A stretch of 13,267 bases of DNA from an uncultured Lachnospiraceae bacterium (GTDB lineage Bacteria; Bacillota; Clostridia; Lachnospirales; Lachnospiraceae). Both the position numbers and the translations under genes were made by a program. Within the stretch, counting starts at the first letter, position 1, and each line of letters opens with the position of its first letter. The notes beneath the pieces are model-generated. The model was not told where the DNA came from. It made no database searches and saw nothing but the letters and a program-made list of their open reading frames with translations. This document shows, in pieces, positions 12,314 through 13,267 of the stretch. The DNA lies in NCBI GenBank assembly GCA_910587955.1, contig CAJUNN010000067.1, positions 1 to 13,267 of the forward strand, written 5' to 3'.

Positions 12314-13078
12314 ATGGAAGAGAGAGCTTTCGGCCCGGAGCACAGGGGCGGGCAGAAGAAGCGCTGTACAGCCATTGTGCTGGCGGCAGGACAGGGGAAG
12401 CGGATGGGCGGCAAAGTACAGAAGCAGTTTCTGGAGCTCATGGGAAAGCCAATCGTTTATTACGCGTTGTCGGCATTTCAGTCTTCGCCTTTGATTGATC
12501 ATATTGTCCTGGTGACGGGGAAGGATGAAATTTCCTACTGCCGGGAAGAGATTGTGGAGAAATACGGATTTACTAAGGTACATACCATTGCAGCCGGCGG
12601 CCGGGAGCGTTACCACTCTGTCTGGAACGGACTCCGGGTGATAGCGGAAGAAATGCCGCAGGCGGAACGGGAAGGAATTGTATTTATCCATGACGGCGTG
12701 CGCCCTTTTATAGATGAAGCCATGTTTTCCAGGGCTGTCCGGGCGGTGGAAGCCTATGGAGCCTGCGTGATTGCCATGCCTGTAAAGGAGACCATTAAAA
12801 TCGCGGATGCGGAAGGGTTTGTGGCGGATACGCCTGCCCGGAAACGCGTGTGGGGAATCCAGACGCCTCAGGTCTTTGATTTTGAACTGGCATACGGGGC
12901 TTATCGGACAGCTTTGGAAAGCGGCCGGACAGACATGACCGATGATGCCATGATCGTAGAAGCTTTTACGGATGTGAAGGTGAAGCTGGTGGAAGGATCC
13001 TATGAAAATATCAAGATTACTACGCCGGAGGATTTGGAGATTGCACAGGCCTTTTTGAAGCGCCGGGAGCTCATCTAA
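12314..13078 (+). CDS. ispD: 2-C-methyl-D-erythritol 4-phosphate cytidylyltransferase
   Basis: IspD couples MEP with CTP to give CDP-methylerythritol in the non-mevalonate isoprenoid pathway. The 254-residue protein has the nucleotide-binding loop VLAAGQGKRMGGKVQKQF (22-39), GGRERYHSVWNGL, HDGVRPFI, MPVKETIKI, TPQVFDF and the closing SYENIKITTPEDLEIAQAFL, all typical. A charged N-terminal extension of about 17 residues (EERAFGPEHRGGQKKRC) precedes the usual start; an in-frame start closer to the core is not available as ATG, and GGGGGAG lies 10 nt before the chosen ATG. It is the last gene of the tsaE-rnz-tsaD run. Confidence 0.95.
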   Translation: MEERAFGPEHRGGQKKRCTAIVLAAGQGKRMGGKVQKQFLELMGKPIVYYALSAFQSSPLIDHIVLVTGKDEISYCREEIVEKYGFTKVHTIAAGGRERYHSVWNGLRVIAEEMPQAEREGIVFIHDGVRPFIDEAMFSRAVRAVEAYGACVIAMPVKETIKIADAEGFVADTPARKRVWGIQTPQVFDFELAYGAYRTALESGRTDMTDDAMIVEAFTDVKVKLVEGSYENIKITTPEDLEIAQAFLKRRELI

Positions 13079-13084
13079 AAGGGG

Positions 13085-13117
13085 AAATTCCGGCGGCGGA
13101 AGCGTCGGCAGGAATTT
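13085..13117 (+). terminator. Terminator-like hairpin after ispD
   Basis: AAATTCC (13085-13091) pairs with GGAATTT (13111-13117), with a GC-rich interior that can fold further. Only four T follow the GG, so this is a weak candidate. Confidence 0.35.
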
Positions 13118-13141
13118 TGCTAAAAAATGTTTGAAAAGTTG

Positions 13142-13170
13142 TTGACATGGAAAAATAAAGGTGTTAAAAT
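13142..13170 (+). promoter_or_regulatory. Strong promoter of the tRNA-Ser gene
   Basis: A perfect TTGACA (13142-13147), 17-nt spacer and TAAAAT (13165-13170) form a near-consensus promoter about 42 nt before the tRNA, as expected for a stable RNA gene. Confidence 0.85.
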
Positions 13171-13212
13171 ACAGATCGTCGCCACGCAAAGGCGGTAAGT
13201 ATGTCAGAGTGT

Positions 13213-13267
13213 GGAGAGGTATCGAAGTGGTCATAACGAGGCGGTCTTGAAAACCGTTTGTCCGAAA
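13213..13267 (+). tRNA. tRNA-Ser (anticodon UGA), 3' part outside the window
   Basis: The sequence begins with the acceptor strand GGAGAGG, then TA and a D-arm (TCGAAGTGGTCATAACGAG). The anticodon arm GCGGT-CTTGAAA-ACCGT has a seven-base loop with TGA at 13248-13250, and the start of a long variable arm (TTGTCCGAAA) follows, as in class II serine tRNAs. It reads UCA-type serine codons. The T-arm and 3' acceptor strand are cut off by the window end. Confidence 0.93.

Noticed and set aside
10370..13234. Three long minus-strand open frames opposite rnz, tsaD and ispD
   Set aside because: The same shadow effect; no ribosome binding sites or family features.
1..13267. CRISPR array, phage genes, toxin-antitoxin or defence cluster
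   Set aside because: No regularly spaced repeats, integrase, phage or defence-type proteins were seen; nearly all genes are recognised metabolic or translation genes.

Overview
The window looks like chromosomal DNA of a low-to-mid GC anaerobic Firmicute, most likely a Clostridia member of Lachnospiraceae type. This is an inference from a THF riboswitch before folE, a fused folB-folK, an FMN riboswitch before ribU, ROK glucokinase, the tsaE-tsaB-rimI order and strong TTGACA/TATAAT promoters with GGAGG-type ribosome binding sites.

Layout. (1) 1-1340: the 3' part of a BlaR1-like M56 peptidase/sensor whose extracellular part carries tandem helical repeats; its last domain is out of frame, so the gene looks broken. 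(2) 1462-2079: a 618-bp relic of an IS1182-type insertion sequence, with both terminal inverted repeats but a transposase reduced by two internal deletions and a lost base. (3) 2154-4193, minus strand: a C45-type (penicillin acyltransferase-like) Ntn hydrolase and a ROK glucokinase, each preceded at similar distance by a near-identical 25-bp element containing TTGACA. (4) 4265-7226, plus strand: a folate operon with promoter, THF riboswitch, folE, an HD-domain hydrolase gene, folP and folBK. (5) 7234-8301: promoter, an FMN riboswitch with unusual insertions, an intrinsic terminator and ribU. (6) 8314-13078: tsaE, tsaB, rimI, a small zinc-knuckle protein, rnz, tsaD and ispD, tightly packed and mostly overlapping or nearly so. 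(7) 13142-13267: a strong promoter and the 5' part of a tRNA-Ser(UGA) gene cut by the window end.

How it works together. FolE, FolB, FolK and FolP cover most of the path from GTP to dihydropteroate, and the HD protein sits where the unassigned dephosphorylation steps would fit. The riboswitch would turn the operon down when reduced folate is plentiful. RibU imports riboflavin under FMN control. TsaB, TsaD and TsaE make the t6A modification of tRNA, RNase Z matures tRNA 3' ends, and a tRNA gene follows, so the right half is a translation-centred block with one isoprenoid gene (ispD) at its end.

Most of the window is conserved housekeeping DNA. I did not find a clearly new multi-gene system. 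The strongest unusual signal is the FMN riboswitch, in which both interacting loops are interrupted at the equivalent place by inserts of the same length (32 nt), each able to form a hairpin.
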